A stretch of DNA of 34,579 nucleotides from Patescibacteria group bacterium (GCA_018968925.1 JAGWZI010000006.1:1-34579); one strand, 5' to 3'. Positions 16,211 to 23,179 are shown, numbered from the stretch's first letter. Made by a program: numbers and translations. The notes: generated by a model not told the origin, from the letters alone.

Positions 16211-16238
16211 ATGCTAGCAAAAATCGGCCGAATGTCAA
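16211..16238 (-). promoter_or_regulatory. Promoter of the rpsS-rplE unit
   Basis: TTGACA (16238-16233), a 16-bp spacer and TAGCAT (16216-16211) preceded by TGC on the minus strand, with a start predicted near 16204. The -35 lies 4 bp past the stop codon of the small ORF upstream. Confidence 0.8.
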
Positions 16239-16242
16239 CAGC

Positions 16243-16341
16243 CTATTGACCGCCGGCGCCGGCCAAATGCATGAAAAAGAGGCTTGCGCCGATGATGAGG
16301 ACGAAGGCGACGAGAAATTTGAAGAATGCCGAATCGAACAT
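16243..16341 (-). CDS. 32-aa single-pass membrane miniprotein
   Basis: ATG at 16341 to TAG at 16243 encodes 32 residues: a short MFDSAFFK head, one hydrophobic helix (FLVAFVLIIGASLFFMHLA, about 9-27) and a Gly-rich end (GAGGQ). No family is recognised. Support for a real gene is the extended -10 TGGTATGAT ending 6 nt before the ATG, the same leaderless arrangement as neighbouring genes, and the fact that the ORF fills the gap between the PKD gene and the rpsS promoter. It could be a small membrane or export factor, or be non-functional. Confidence 0.55.
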   Translation of the reverse strand: MFDSAFFKFLVAFVLIIGASLFFMHLAGAGGQ

Positions 16342-16347
16342 GCCGCT

Positions 16348-16356
16348 ATCATACCA
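16348..16356 (-). promoter_or_regulatory. Extended -10 before the 32-aa ORF
   Basis: TGGTATGAT on the minus strand, 6 nt before the ATG at 16341. It lies just beyond the stop of the PKD gene. The predicted transcript would start at the ATG. Confidence 0.55.
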
Positions 16357-16371
16357 CGCCGGGAATATCGG

Positions 16372-17664
16372 CTAAAAGCCGAAAAAACGGGCGATCGCGC
16401 CGAAAAATCCCCTGCCCGAGACGGCCGCCGCGGCCGTCTCGGCGAACGGATTCGCGGCGGCGGACGAGCTCGCCGCCGGTTGCACGGCGACCGCCGGCGA
16501 CTTTTTCAAAACAAGCGAGACATGCGCCGCAGAGCTTGCGGCGACGGATTGCGCCGCAACCGACGGCGGCAGAGGCAGGCTTGTCGAAGCGACGATGCCG
16601 CCCGACGGATCGAGAAGCGCGACCGATCCTGACGCCGAGAGGCCGGTATCGGCGTGCGCGAAGACGACGCTCGAGCTCGCGAGAACGATCGTGTCCGCCG
16701 GCACGCCGAACGAACTCGATCCTTGCGAAAATCTCCAGCCGCCGAGATTGATCTCCGCAGTATCGGCGTTCGAGAGACGGATGCCTGCCGGCAGGACGGC
16801 GAGCGAGACGGCCGGCGCCGCGACATGAACGGTCGCGCGCGAAACCGCCGCGATGCCGTTCATCGTCCCGTTCAGGATGACCGGATAATCACCCGGGTAT
16901 TTATAGATGTGCGATACGTTCTGCCCCGCCGCCTGCGTACCGTCGCCGAACGACCAGGCAAAAGATGGCTGATAATAGGAAATATTCGCCGATGCCGAGA
17001 ATTTTGCGGCGAATGCGACCGATGCGCCGACGGTCGCGAGCCGGTCGCGGCCGGCCGAAACGGAAAACGGCTGACTGTCCTGCCAATTTGAGAGCGCCGC
17101 CGGATTCTGGTGGCTCGAGACATACACGATCTTGGTTATGACGGTCGTCGTGGCGGTCGAAGTCGCCGAAGCGCCGGCATCTGTTGACGTCGCCGTCGAG
17201 GTCGCCGGGTTATCCTGATTGCCACCGCCAGACCCTCCAGAAGCAAGAAAAATAGAATACGGCGCAGGCAAAGAAAAAGAATTGCCGTCCGCATCCTTCG
17301 CCGACAGCACGACGTGGTACTCCCCTGCAGGTGCAATCGGCGAAGAGGCGTTTGAAGACGTCTTGCCGTCCCATGTTTTCTCCGCATCGGTCGCCGTCGC
17401 ATAGACGGTAAAATACCGCGTATAATCGGCCGTGCAGGTGTCGACGGATGGGCAGATATACAAGCGGCTGAAATAGACCGGCCCATCCGTTCCAATGCCG
17501 ATCGTCACACTTTCCCCGAGATCGGGACGGAATGTGGCGTTCGCGGCCGCGCTGTTTAGGGTAAAAGAGGAAATCTGCGGCGTATCCGCGAGTGCGGGCG
17601 CGGCAAACAAAAATCCGAAAGAGCAAACAGCCGCGGCAAGCGCGGCACGAGTGATGTGTTTCAT
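16372..17664 (-). CDS. Exported PKD / lamin-tail-like surface protein
   Basis: This 430-aa protein begins with a Sec signal peptide (MKHITRAALAAAV...APALA, cleavage after about residue 26). A beta-sandwich region follows (about 30-150), then a Ser/Thr/Ala linker. A PKD domain is recognised by YYQPSFAWSFGDGTQ and HIYKYPGDYPV. A lamin-tail-like segment follows (IRLSNADTAEINLGGWRF...ADTIVLASSSVVFAHADTGL). The end is a low-complexity Ala/Ser tail closing in the amphipathic RGFFGAIARFFGF. PKD and lamin-tail modules are adhesion or surface-binding folds; no enzyme motif is seen. The ATG at 17664 is chosen because the signal peptide begins there and TGCTACAAT ends 10 nt before it. It lies between the S-layer-like gene and the ribosomal cluster. 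Confidence 0.8.
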   Translation of the reverse strand: MKHITRAALAAAVCSFGFLFAAPALADTPQISSFTLNSAAANATFRPDLGESVTIGIGTDGPVYFSRLYICPSVDTCTADYTRYFTVYATATDAEKTWDGKTSSNASSPIAPAGEYHVVLSAKDADGNSFSLPAPYSIFLASGGSGGGNQDNPATSTATSTDAGASATSTATTTVITKIVYVSSHQNPAALSNWQDSQPFSVSAGRDRLATVGASVAFAAKFSASANISYYQPSFAWSFGDGTQAAGQNVSHIYKYPGDYPVILNGTMNGIAAVSRATVHVAAPAVSLAVLPAGIRLSNADTAEINLGGWRFSQGSSSFGVPADTIVLASSSVVFAHADTGLSASGSVALLDPSGGIVASTSLPLPPSVAAQSVAASSAAHVSLVLKKSPAVAVQPAASSSAAANPFAETAAAAVSGRGFFGAIARFFGF

Positions 17665-17674
17665 AGCTACGCAT

Positions 17675-17683
17675 ATTGTAGCA
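17675..17683 (-). promoter_or_regulatory. Extended -10 of the PKD/lamin-tail gene
   Basis: TGCTACAAT on the minus strand, 10 nt before the ATG at 17664, giving a leader of about 4 nt. Confidence 0.5.
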
Positions 17684-17716
17684 ATCAATCGCGACAAATA
17701 AAATTGTTGATAACTC

Positions 17717-17789
17717 AAAAACGGCGTGCCAATTATTTTTGCGAGGCGGAGCCAGGTCTGGTCAGCAAAATAATTGGCGCGCCGTTTTT
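17717..17789 (-). repeat. Long hairpin element with conserved 22-nt loop, copy 1
   Basis: The arms 17717-17742 and 17765-17789 pair over about 24 bp with one bulged T and one G-T pair. The loop (17743-17764), read on the minus strand, starts TGACCAGACCTGG and ends CCGCCTC. A second copy at 31560-31613 has the same loop except for one base but largely different arms. It lies between the terminator of the S-layer-like gene and the promoter of the PKD gene. See findings. Confidence 0.85.
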
Positions 17790-17800
17790 TCAGGCAAAAC

Positions 17801-17826
17801 AAAAACTCCCCTTTCGGGGAGTTTTT
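17801..17826 (-). terminator. Intrinsic terminator of the S-layer-like gene
   Basis: AAAAACTCCCC and GGGGAGTTTTT form an 11-bp stem with a 4-nt loop, ending in a T-run on the minus strand. It is about 45 nt past the stop codon at 17872. It is nearly symmetrical and could work in both directions. Confidence 0.9.
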
Positions 17827-17871
17827 GCAACCATCAGGTGAGAGCTTTCGCTCTCGCCTGACCACAAGCGG

Positions 17872-20800
17872 TTAGTTGGTGACGGACGAAACGTTCGTCG
17901 GATAGTTGAAGATCGAGGAACCGGTCAGGCCAGACTCTGCCGAGTTGCCCTGAATGTCGGTCCACAGGAAGTTCGTGCTCGACGCAAGCTGTGTAGCGAG
18001 CGAGAGCGTACCAGCCGTAGCGGCGTAGTTCGTCGGGTTCACCTTGATCCTGAAGGTCTGTGACGTGCCAGCCGGAATGCGGTAACCAGTCGACACTCCG
18101 TTCAAGAACGAAATGTAAACGGTGGCATTCGCGTTGTTGCTGACAGCGATCGTACCCGTGGCCTGCGTAACCAGAGAATTGTTCTGGTCGTAGACGCCAA
18201 CCGTCTGGGTGCCGATCGAGAGCGAACCGCCGTTGGCCGCGATGGTAACAGGCAACTGATCAAGATTGATGTCGCCTGCCGCATCCGCTGAAACCGTAAC
18301 GTCGGCAACTTCCGTCGTACCGGCAAGCGTTGCGCCAGCCGGAGTCGATACAGTGACCGTCGGCTTCGTAGCCACGAGCTTCATCGTGTTCGACGAGATG
18401 CTCAGACCCGAATTGGTCTGGATCGCGCTCGAGCCATTCTGCGATTTGACGAGAGTGAGCTTGAGCGTGCTCGAGGAGTTATCCGTCGAGAGACCGTTGA
18501 GACCGACCGTGTTGTACTTGACCGAGACCGGGATATTCACGCCGGCGAATCCAGCCGGAACCGAGATATTGAGACCGGTAACAATCGCCGTACCGGACGC
18601 CATCGGGGCCGTAACGCCGCCGACAGTGACCGAAACGATCGTGCTGTTGTTCTCGGTGTTCGCGAAGTCCATCTCCGTGATGACCGCAGTGCCGACCGAG
18701 GACGTCGCGTTGTAGACGACGACCGGGAAGGACGAACCGCCAACGACGTACTGAGCCGTCGGAGACGTGTTCACGATCGAGCCATTGATGCCCGTCGCAC
18801 CGGAAGCAACCGTGATCTGCTGACCCGTCGCGGCCGCAGGCGTGATCGTCAGGTTAGACGTCATGCCGCGAAGCGTCGCGGAGAGCGTGGTCTGGATGGT
18901 CGCCGTCGACAAAGTCGTCGTCGAACCGCCAGTCATGTTTGCACCGGACACCGTGACTGTACCACCGGTAGTACCAGTGTTCGTCAAAGTGTAGTTCGAA
19001 CCAGAACCGCCCGTCGTCGACGTCAATGTGATGACTGCTGACGAAGTGCCGATCGAGAGCGAAGCCGTAACCGGCGACGTCGATGAGCCATTGATGACTG
19101 AAGTCAACTGGCTCGCGACGTACGCGTAGCTCGAGCTTGCTGCCGATGACGTGAACTTGAACTGCTGGCCGTTCACGTTGACCTCGGCAATCATACCGCT
19201 ATCAAAGTAACCGGAAACAGTCGCCGTACCTGTGGACTTGGTAAGGGTCGGGGTGGACGGAATCGCACCGACATCCGCAAAGACGTCGATTTCCTTGGTC
19301 AAGTTCGAATTGATCGTGTCATTGACCGAGAAGTTGTTCGTCGCAGACGGCGCCGCAATGGTGTTCGTCTGTTCCGTCGTCCTCAAGTTCGAGAGCGACG
19401 TGAGCGGAAGCGTACCGGTGATACCGAGCGCCAAGCTCGTGAGCTGGACGTTCTCATTCGCACCGGCCTGGATCACGAACGAGCCGATTTCCTGGTTCGC
19501 GGTGTTCGCGAGGATCGACTGGTTCGAGTACGCCGCGTTCTTCGACAGGGTCACTGCCGCAGTGCCGAGCGTAATGGCATTGCTCGTGATCGTCGTCGAC
19601 GGGATCGTCGAGAGCGAGTTCGAGGTCATGCCCTGGGCGTTGTTCGTCGTACCCGAGAGCTGGACAGCGACGCTGCCGCCCGTGTAGCTACCGAACGCCG
19701 AGTTGATCGTGTCAGCCTTCACCGTCAGGGTGACTGTCTGGCCGGCCTGGACCGTCAAAGACGAGCCGAGGTTGTAGGTCAGAGTCGTACCCGTCCAGTT
19801 CTGGAGCGTGCCCACCTGGGCGCCGTTCACATAGAGACCGACGTTGTTGAGGGATGACGTCGCGCCCGTTGAAGCGGTCGCATTCGTCAAAACCGGCTGA
19901 ACCTGGATCTGCGAGATCTTCACCGCCTCGCCGTAATCAGCAAGGGTGTACTGCGCGATCGCGACGTTCGTCGAACCGCCAGTAATGACCGTCGGATTGA
20001 ACGACGGATCCTGCTGAACCACGATGGAACCAGCATTGATGCTGATCGTGCCAGCGCTGTTCTGCGAGAAGGTCGAATTCGACTGGTTGGTGATCGCCGC
20101 AACGTAGACGCCCTGGAGCTGCGAATCCGCAAGCATGATGTCCGCCTGATTCTGGAGGACAAACTGGCCGCTGTAATTCGCGCCGCCGACGATGTCCGCG
20201 TGGACCTCGATCGTGTGGCTGCCCGTGGTCAGGGTGTACGGAGACGCCGAGAGATCAAAGACAACAAAGCTGTTGGCATTGATGCCCGCGGACGTTCCGA
20301 CTTTCGAACCGTCGACGTAGAGGGCGAGGTTCTGGAAGGCCGACGGATTCGCCGAGCCGATGAACTTGAGCGTCAAAGCGTTCAAGTAGACCGAGCGCGT
20401 CGAGACCGAGACCGGAACCGACCATACGTTGTAGTTCATCGTGCCGGCATTGACCGAAGAATTCGCAACATTGTTGGAATCCGATCCGCCGCCGAGAAGA
20501 ACGCTCGCCGGATTCGTAGCGCCGGCAATGTTCTGGGTCGAGCCAGCAACGTTGACGTTCACCGCCGCCGTCGCACCCGAAAGGGTGAGAGACGTGAGAG
20601 AAACGCCGACCGTGCCGCTGCCCTGGCCCGTCGCGATGTCAGCCCGGACGGAAACCGTCATCGAGCCGTTCACCATGAAGAGACCGTTCGGGTTCGAGAA
20701 GCTGATCACACCGTTTGCGACCGAAGCCGCATCCGTGAGACGGGTGGCACCCTGGTACAGATAGACGTTGTTGAGCGTGCTATCCGACGAGACGCCGGTC

Positions 20801-21444
20801 CGCTGGAGGACAACTTTCGTAACCGTGCCGGTTCCCGAGAAGACGTACTGCGCGAGAAGCGCCGTAGCCGACGGAGAAACAACGGTCGAGTTGACCGGAG
20901 ACGTGGCCGCAAGAGCGACCGAGACCGAGCCGGCCGAAGTGACCGTGCCAGACGTCGAGCCGGTCGAAACCGACACGCCGCCCGCCATGCCGTTCACGAT
21001 AGCGCGAGTCTTCGGACCGAAGTAACCAGCCGCCGGCGAAATCTTTTCCGCCGCCTGGAACTTGGCGAGAGCCGCTTGCGTGAGCGAGCCGAAGTAACCG
21101 GTGTTGTAGCTCGCGCCGAGATCACCCTGAGCGATCAGGAAGTTCTGGAGAGCCGTAACCGCCGCACCTTTCGAACCGATCGTGAGATCGGACGTGAAAG
21201 TGTATGACGATGTCATCGCCGGAGCCGACGTCGTGGTCGTCACCACCGGAGTGCCGGTGAGAGACGCTTCAACGTTGGCGATCGTTCCCGCATCCGCCCC
21301 GAAGGACTGGAGGAGAGAAACGATGGCGCTGACCTGCGCCGAGGTAAGAGCGGCCGCCTGAGCAACCGTCATACCGACCATCGAGAACGTCATTGCCAAT
21401 GCGACAGCTGACGTAGCCAATGTTTTTAAACCAAATTTTTTCAT
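17872..21444 (-). CDS. S-layer-like surface protein with peptidoglycan-binding domain
   Basis: A 1190-aa exported protein. Residues 1-31 are a signal peptide (MKKFGLKTLATSAVALAMTF..., cleavage after AQAA). Residues ~83-151 form a PG_binding_1 domain with the paired motifs GYFGSLTQAALAKFQ and GYFGPKTRAIVNG. The remaining ~1000 residues are Ser/Thr/Val/Gly-rich beta-sandwich repeats with recurring phrases such as NVGLYVNGAQVGTLQNW and NLALYVDGSKVGTS. This architecture, a wall-binding head plus a long beta-rich body, is that of abundant CPR surface-layer proteins (inference). Its own terminator and a long structured upstream region suggest a separately controlled gene. It contains few charged residues and no enzyme motif. 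SecY further left would export it. Confidence 0.8.
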   Translation of the reverse strand: MKKFGLKTLATSAVALAMTFSMVGMTVAQAAALTSAQVSAIVSLLQSFGADAGTIANVEASLTGTPVVTTTTSAPAMTSSYTFTSDLTIGSKGAAVTALQNFLIAQGDLGASYNTGYFGSLTQAALAKFQAAEKISPAAGYFGPKTRAIVNGMAGGVSVSTGSTSGTVTSAGSVSVALAATSPVNSTVVSPSATALLAQYVFSGTGTVTKVVLQRTGVSSDSTLNNVYLYQGATRLTDAASVANGVISFSNPNGLFMVNGSMTVSVRADIATGQGSGTVGVSLTSLTLSGATAAVNVNVAGSTQNIAGATNPASVLLGGGSDSNNVANSSVNAGTMNYNVWSVPVSVSTRSVYLNALTLKFIGSANPSAFQNLALYVDGSKVGTSAGINANSFVVFDLSASPYTLTTGSHTIEVHADIVGGANYSGQFVLQNQADIMLADSQLQGVYVAAITNQSNSTFSQNSAGTISINAGSIVVQQDPSFNPTVITGGSTNVAIAQYTLADYGEAVKISQIQVQPVLTNATASTGATSSLNNVGLYVNGAQVGTLQNWTGTTLTYNLGSSLTVQAGQTVTLTVKADTINSAFGSYTGGSVAVQLSGTTNNAQGMTSNSLSTIPSTTITSNAITLGTAAVTLSKNAAYSNQSILANTANQEIGSFVIQAGANENVQLTSLALGITGTLPLTSLSNLRTTEQTNTIAAPSATNNFSVNDTINSNLTKEIDVFADVGAIPSTPTLTKSTGTATVSGYFDSGMIAEVNVNGQQFKFTSSAASSSYAYVASQLTSVINGSSTSPVTASLSIGTSSAVITLTSTTGGSGSNYTLTNTGTTGGTVTVSGANMTGGSTTTLSTATIQTTLSATLRGMTSNLTITPAAATGQQITVASGATGINGSIVNTSPTAQYVVGGSSFPVVVYNATSSVGTAVITEMDFANTENNSTIVSVTVGGVTAPMASGTAIVTGLNISVPAGFAGVNIPVSVKYNTVGLNGLSTDNSSSTLKLTLVKSQNGSSAIQTNSGLSISSNTMKLVATKPTVTVSTPAGATLAGTTEVADVTVSADAAGDINLDQLPVTIAANGGSLSIGTQTVGVYDQNNSLVTQATGTIAVSNNANATVYISFLNGVSTGYRIPAGTSQTFRIKVNPTNYAATAGTLSLATQLASSTNFLWTDIQGNSAESGLTGSSIFNYPTNVSSVTN

Positions 21445-21529
21445 AATGACTGTGTAATGTGTTTAGAGCCGTGCCCGCGCACTTAACTGATAAAAGCTAA
21501 TAAGGTGGGCAAAGCCCGGTTCGCACTTA

Positions 21530-21557
21530 GCAAACATACATATATATGTATATTTGC
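21530..21557. repeat. 28-bp AT-rich palindrome upstream of the S-layer-like gene
   Basis: GCAAA-C-ATACATATATATGTAT-A-TTTGC is a palindrome apart from one mismatched pair (21535/21552). It lies about 90 bp before the start codon of the S-layer-like gene. It could be an operator, a promoter melting region or an mRNA hairpin. Confidence 0.7.
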
Positions 21558-21648
21558 GATCGTCTCGATTCCCGCGAAGTTCCGGACCGACCGTCCGAAT
21601 CCTTTCGGGATACCGCGCGGCCGACGAGTGCCGTGCGACTTCTACTAT

Positions 21649-21694
21649 TCCTTTTTCGCATGCCCGCGCGAGGCGGGCTCGACACGAAAAAGGA
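21649..21694. repeat. Composite hairpin, possible diverged relative of the conserved-loop element
   Basis: Outer arms TCCTTTTTCG and CGAAAAAGGA (10 bp, perfect) enclose an inner stem GCCCGC-GCGAG-GCGGGC. Read on the minus strand the interior contains CCCGCCTCGCG, an 11-mer also found across the loop/arm junction of the element at 31560-31613. Confidence 0.6.
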
Positions 21695-21957
21695 TTAGCG
21701 AACAAAACGTAAAAACTGTTCGTCTGTATTTCTGCCTATTCTATTGTCAAAGTTCTCGACCGCTGACAACAGGGCTTGAGCGAGCCCGAAATCAGAATGA
21801 CGGCATATGGCGGTATTCGCATACCGCCGAAACTAGGCGGTAGAACCCCGCCCAGTCTGAGATACGAATAACACTTCGAACGAAATGCAACTCGCGTCTC
21901 GCAAACAATTATATATGTTGCCAAAATAACTGGCAAAATATATATCTGTGGATAACT

Positions 21958-22026
21958 AAAAAAGGCCGCGCAAGGGCTTTCCGCCCCCTATCGCAACCTT
22001 TATTCCATAGCTATCCGCATGCGGCC
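21958..22026 (-). terminator. 63-nt structured segment ending in a T-run after the HTH gene
   Basis: On the minus strand GGCCGC (22026-22021) pairs with GCGGCC (21969-21964), which is followed by six T. The interior holds GGGC-GGAAA-GCCC and a possible CTAT/ATAG pairing, so it is larger than a plain terminator. It lies about 50 nt past the HTH stop. It may be that gene's terminator, or the end of a small structured RNA. Confidence 0.55.
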
Positions 22027-22075
22027 ATACTTGCATGAAACGGCTGAAAAGACAAGCATCAGCGAACGCGGATCG

Positions 22076-22918
22076 TTAAGCGAGAAAATATTTTGACCAG
22101 CGGCGCTCGCCCTCCTTTTTCAGGATTCCTTTTTCCACGAGGCTCGCAAGCTCACGCTGAATGGTCTTGTCCGATACTCCTTTGATATTCTTCGCAAAAT
22201 CCTTGATAGTAAGGCGCTTTCCATCTGAGAGCATGGAGATAATGACCTCTGAACGGTTATTTTTGTCCTTTACTGATTTATGCTCGGCTGTCGGTTTCAT
22301 TACGGACATTTTTTCGGTATTCGATTTTTTCCGTATGTCCGTTACAGACGTTTGTCCTTGAGAAATATTTTCCATCGAGGTTGCGCCGGGTTCAGAGACG
22401 GACGGCGCGGGCGTGCGCAGAATATCGGATACGGCCTCAGGTTTGTAATCATACGATTCGGCGAACATGTCTTTCGGGAACGCGATTTTCGCCGAAGAAT
22501 AGTTCGATGACGATTCTGCCAAAAACTGCATCAATTTTCCAAGCTCTTCCGCGATGATGCGGTGATTCATCTGCGAGATCATTTTTGCCTGCTCGGCGAC
22601 ATCAAAGAGCACCGACATCTCGCACAGTGCGCTTGCAAGATTCTTCTGGCAGGTTTCCTCGCTCCATGTCCGTTCGGACATAAGGAGCGCATTCGAGAGC
22701 ATATCGGTTGCAATACCGCGAAGCTTTTCTTTCATCGGCTCCCTATCAGACATGAGACCGGTCAGAAGATAGATGGCCCGAACGATCCGTTCGGTCTTCT
22801 TGAAAACAAAAAGACCATACGAGTCACCGGCAAAAAGACGGTCAATGTCCGTTTTCACCATCTTGCCGTTCTCTGCAGAAACGGCGACAATATTGGTTTT
22901 TTCATTGTTCTCGGGCAT
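22076..22918 (-). CDS. Transcriptional regulator with C-terminal DeoR-type winged helix
   Basis: This is a 280-aa protein. Residues 1-150 are mostly helical and contain FKKTERIVRAIYLLTGLMSDREPMKEKLR and a second helical block (CEMSVLFDVAEQAKMISQMNHRII). A low-complexity linker follows (about 165-220), then a winged helix at about 223-280: RSEVIISMLSDGKRLTIKDFAKNIKGVSDKTIQRELASLVEKGILKKEGERRWSKYF, which is DeoR-like. The N-terminal half matches no family I can name. It is divergent from ftsK across 279 bp. TGTCCGTT/AACGGACA sites are unusually dense inside this gene and its upstream region, suggesting autoregulation (inference). No SD is seen; a CATAAT -10 candidate lies 11 nt before the ATG. 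Confidence 0.7.
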   Translation of the reverse strand: MPENNEKTNIVAVSAENGKMVKTDIDRLFAGDSYGLFVFKKTERIVRAIYLLTGLMSDREPMKEKLRGIATDMLSNALLMSERTWSEETCQKNLASALCEMSVLFDVAEQAKMISQMNHRIIAEELGKLMQFLAESSSNYSSAKIAFPKDMFAESYDYKPEAVSDILRTPAPSVSEPGATSMENISQGQTSVTDIRKKSNTEKMSVMKPTAEHKSVKDKNNRSEVIISMLSDGKRLTIKDFAKNIKGVSDKTIQRELASLVEKGILKKEGERRWSKYFLA

Positions 22919-23079
22919 ATTCGTCTTTTATTATGTTCCCTTGTAAAATGAAGGTTATTTGAAATTGTCCTTTTCTTGTCCGTTATAGGTAATCAAAGAC
23001 ACAGTAATGTTGCAAAGATATTCTATTATGTCCTATAGAATTTGTCAAATATTGCTATGGGTCATGAAACGGACATTTG

Positions 23080-23088
23080 TCGGACGCA
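23080..23088 (+). other. Gap continuation upstream of the ftsK promoter
   Basis: Unassigned sequence between the last TGTCCGTT-type site and the ftsK -10. A partial TGTCGGAC resembling the half-site occurs here but is not a full match. Confidence 0.2.
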
Positions 23089-23179
23089 AGATGGCTGAAA
23101 AAATACCCCTTTCTTTTCTGCATAAAATGCCGCGAGAACCCGGCCGTCGTTTTTCCGATGGAAAATCGGGCACCGTATC

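Larger units (their letters stand above)
21445..22075. other. 630-bp gene-free region dense in inverted repeats
   Basis: No convincing protein gene, tRNA, tmRNA, RNase P or SRP RNA signature was found on either strand. The region holds at least eight inverted repeats: GGGC/GCCC at 21507-21517, a 28-bp AT-rich palindrome at 21530-21557, TTCCGGAC/GTCCGAA at 21580-21599, a composite hairpin at 21649-21694, GGGCT/AGCCC at 21772-21787, GGCGGTAT/ATACCGCC at 21809-21828, GGCGG/CCGCC at 21833-21855 and TTGCCA/TGGCAA at 21918-21936. A 63-nt structure with a T-run lies at 21958-22026. Most of it would be the 5' region of the S-layer-like gene. Confidence 0.7.

Noticed and set aside
17703-17713. TTATCAACA on the minus strand as a DnaA box
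   Set aside because: Deviates from the consensus at a key position and is isolated.
21445-22075. tRNA, tmRNA, RNase P or SRP RNA gene in the gene-free region
   Set aside because: No T-arm with paired stem, no GAGGAAAGUC-type or GGAAGGAAGCAG-type core, and no CCA end was found on either strand.
22778-22794. Palindrome CCGAACG-ATC-CGTTCGG inside the HTH gene
   Set aside because: Single occurrence within coding sequence and not matching the TGTCCGTT family; may be coincidental.
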